Positions 13,494 through 13,873 of a stretch of DNA of 13,873 nucleotides are shown here, one piece after another. The position numbers and the translations under genes are program-made. The stretch covers positions 1-13,873 of the forward strand of contig CALAQT010000164.1 in NCBI GenBank assembly GCA_937888775.1. Direction: 5' to 3'. Numbering within the stretch: the stretch's first letter is position 1; the number at the start of each line of letters is the position of its first letter. A model generated the notes under the pieces. It did not search any database. It had not been told where the DNA came from and saw only the letters and a list, made by a program, of their open reading frames with translations. This stretch comes from an uncultured Actinomycetes bacterium (GTDB lineage: Bacteria > Actinomycetota > Thermoleophilia > Solirubrobacterales > Solirubrobacteraceae).

Positions 13494-13523
13494 GGTCGTC
13501 TGACGCGAGCGCGCGAGACGACC
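13494..13523. repeat. Hairpin with 8-bp perfect stem
   Basis: GGTCGTCT (13494-13501) pairs exactly with AGACGACC (13516-13523) around a 14-nt GC-rich loop. No T-tract follows on either strand, so a terminator is unlikely. It may be an operator. Confidence 0.35.
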
Positions 13524-13739
13524 GCCTGAGCGGCGGAGCAGCAGCGCTGGGCGACGGCGCCGATCATCGCCCGCGTGACCGACATGCACCAGATCCGGCT
13601 ACGCCGCCGATCCGGCCGCGCTTCTGCAAATCGCGCGAGGCGACAGCGCGCGTGAACGGGCGACGGGGCTTTGGGGAATCCGCGGAACGACCCGAGCCCG
13701 CCGAGGGGCGGCGGGTATCGGGCGTCCGTCAATCGCGTG

Positions 13740-13871
13740 CTAGCGCGAAAGGTGTTCGTGCACGGGGAACTCGTGGATGTTCGGCGGTGCCGTGATCCCG
13801 ACGGCGGCAGCCGCGGGTCCGACGCGATCCGCCACGAAGCTGTCGAACTGTGCGCGCGACTCCCAGAAGTC
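13740..13871 (-). CDS. C-terminal end of a small protein, possibly of the ABM/dimeric alpha-beta-barrel type (partial)
   Basis: On the minus strand a frame open to the right edge of the window gives 43 residues: DFWESRAQFDSFVADRVGP, then a short linker and PPNIHEFPVHEHLSR before TAG at 13740-13742. The pattern, in which a tryptophan-containing WES-x2-x-FDxF helix is followed by a final strand ending EFPVH, recalls the C-termini of small antibiotic-biosynthesis-monooxygenase-like or stress-responsive alpha-beta-barrel proteins in actinobacteria. I recognise this by resemblance only. The start lies outside the window. Confidence 0.6.
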   Translation of the reverse strand, partial: DFWESRAQFDSFVADRVGPAAAAVGITAPPNIHEFPVHEHLSR

Positions 13872-13873
13872 AA

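Larger units (their letters stand above)
13222..13739. other. Gene-poor stretch after the amine oxidase gene
   Basis: These 518 bases have open frames on both strands but only Arg/Ala/Ser-rich translations without motifs. They contain the 11-bp tandem repeat at 13259-13291 and a hairpin at 13494-13523. A -10-like TACACT at about 13391 has only a poor -35 partner. Confidence 0.45.

Noticed and set aside
13346..13873. 175-residue minus-strand and 151-residue plus-strand open frames at the right end
   Set aside because: Composition is Ser/Arg-rich and motif-free. The better frame at the edge is the WES...EFPVH one ending at 13740, which contradicts both.

Overview
This is a high-GC window (roughly two-thirds G+C by eye) of ordinary bacterial architecture: short intergenic gaps, overlapping ATGA/GTGA gene junctions, and GTG/TTG starts. 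Codon bias and gene families (ACT-domain malic enzyme, flavin amine oxidase with a Tat signal, TetR/cupin/PPOX genes) suggest an actinomycete-like organism, perhaps of the Thermoleophilia type. That placement is inference; no rRNA or other marker gene is present.

Layout. 1-146 is the 3' end of an unrecognised gene. 147-724 has no convincing gene but holds a long imperfect inverted repeat. 725-1342 (-) is a TetR regulator, separated by a perfect 20-bp palindromic operator from a divergent operon (1430-3825, +): cupin, cupin, a 36-codon coupled small ORF, a branch-1 nitrilase with a complete Glu-Lys-Cys triad, and a PPOX-family flavoprotein. This looks like an inducible small-molecule (nitrile-type) catabolic or detoxification unit. 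3826-4162 is a non-coding or decayed stretch. 4163-4782 (-) is a VapBC-type toxin-antitoxin pair, divergent from a short tyrosine recombinase (4910-5611, +).

5612-6029 has no gene. 6030-8149 (+) is a translationally coupled pair of E1 alpha and E1 beta subunits of a thiamine-diphosphate 2-oxoacid (or acetoin) dehydrogenase, with no E2 or E3 gene in view. A 24-nt sequence resembling a tRNA 3' end abuts the E1 beta stop codon. 8195-9678 (-) is an ACT-domain malic enzyme broken by a one-base deletion. Immediately upstream of it was a GNAT acetyltransferase gene (-), now split by a complete 1134-bp IS630-family element (9846-10979, transposase on +). Removing the element plus one TA restores the acetyltransferase frame exactly, and its stop codon overlaps the malic enzyme start. 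The two genes were therefore probably an operon, and both are now damaged.

11746-13221 (+) is a Tat-exported flavin amine oxidase. 13222-13739 holds an 11-bp tandem repeat and a hairpin but no gene. 13740-13871 (-) is the C-terminal end of a small protein that may be of the antibiotic-biosynthesis-monooxygenase / dimeric alpha-beta-barrel kind.

No CRISPR array, rRNA, complete tRNA or phage structural gene was seen. The most notable material is the TetR-controlled cupin/nitrilase/PPOX operon and the base-level reconstruction of the IS630 insertion with the neighbouring frameshift.
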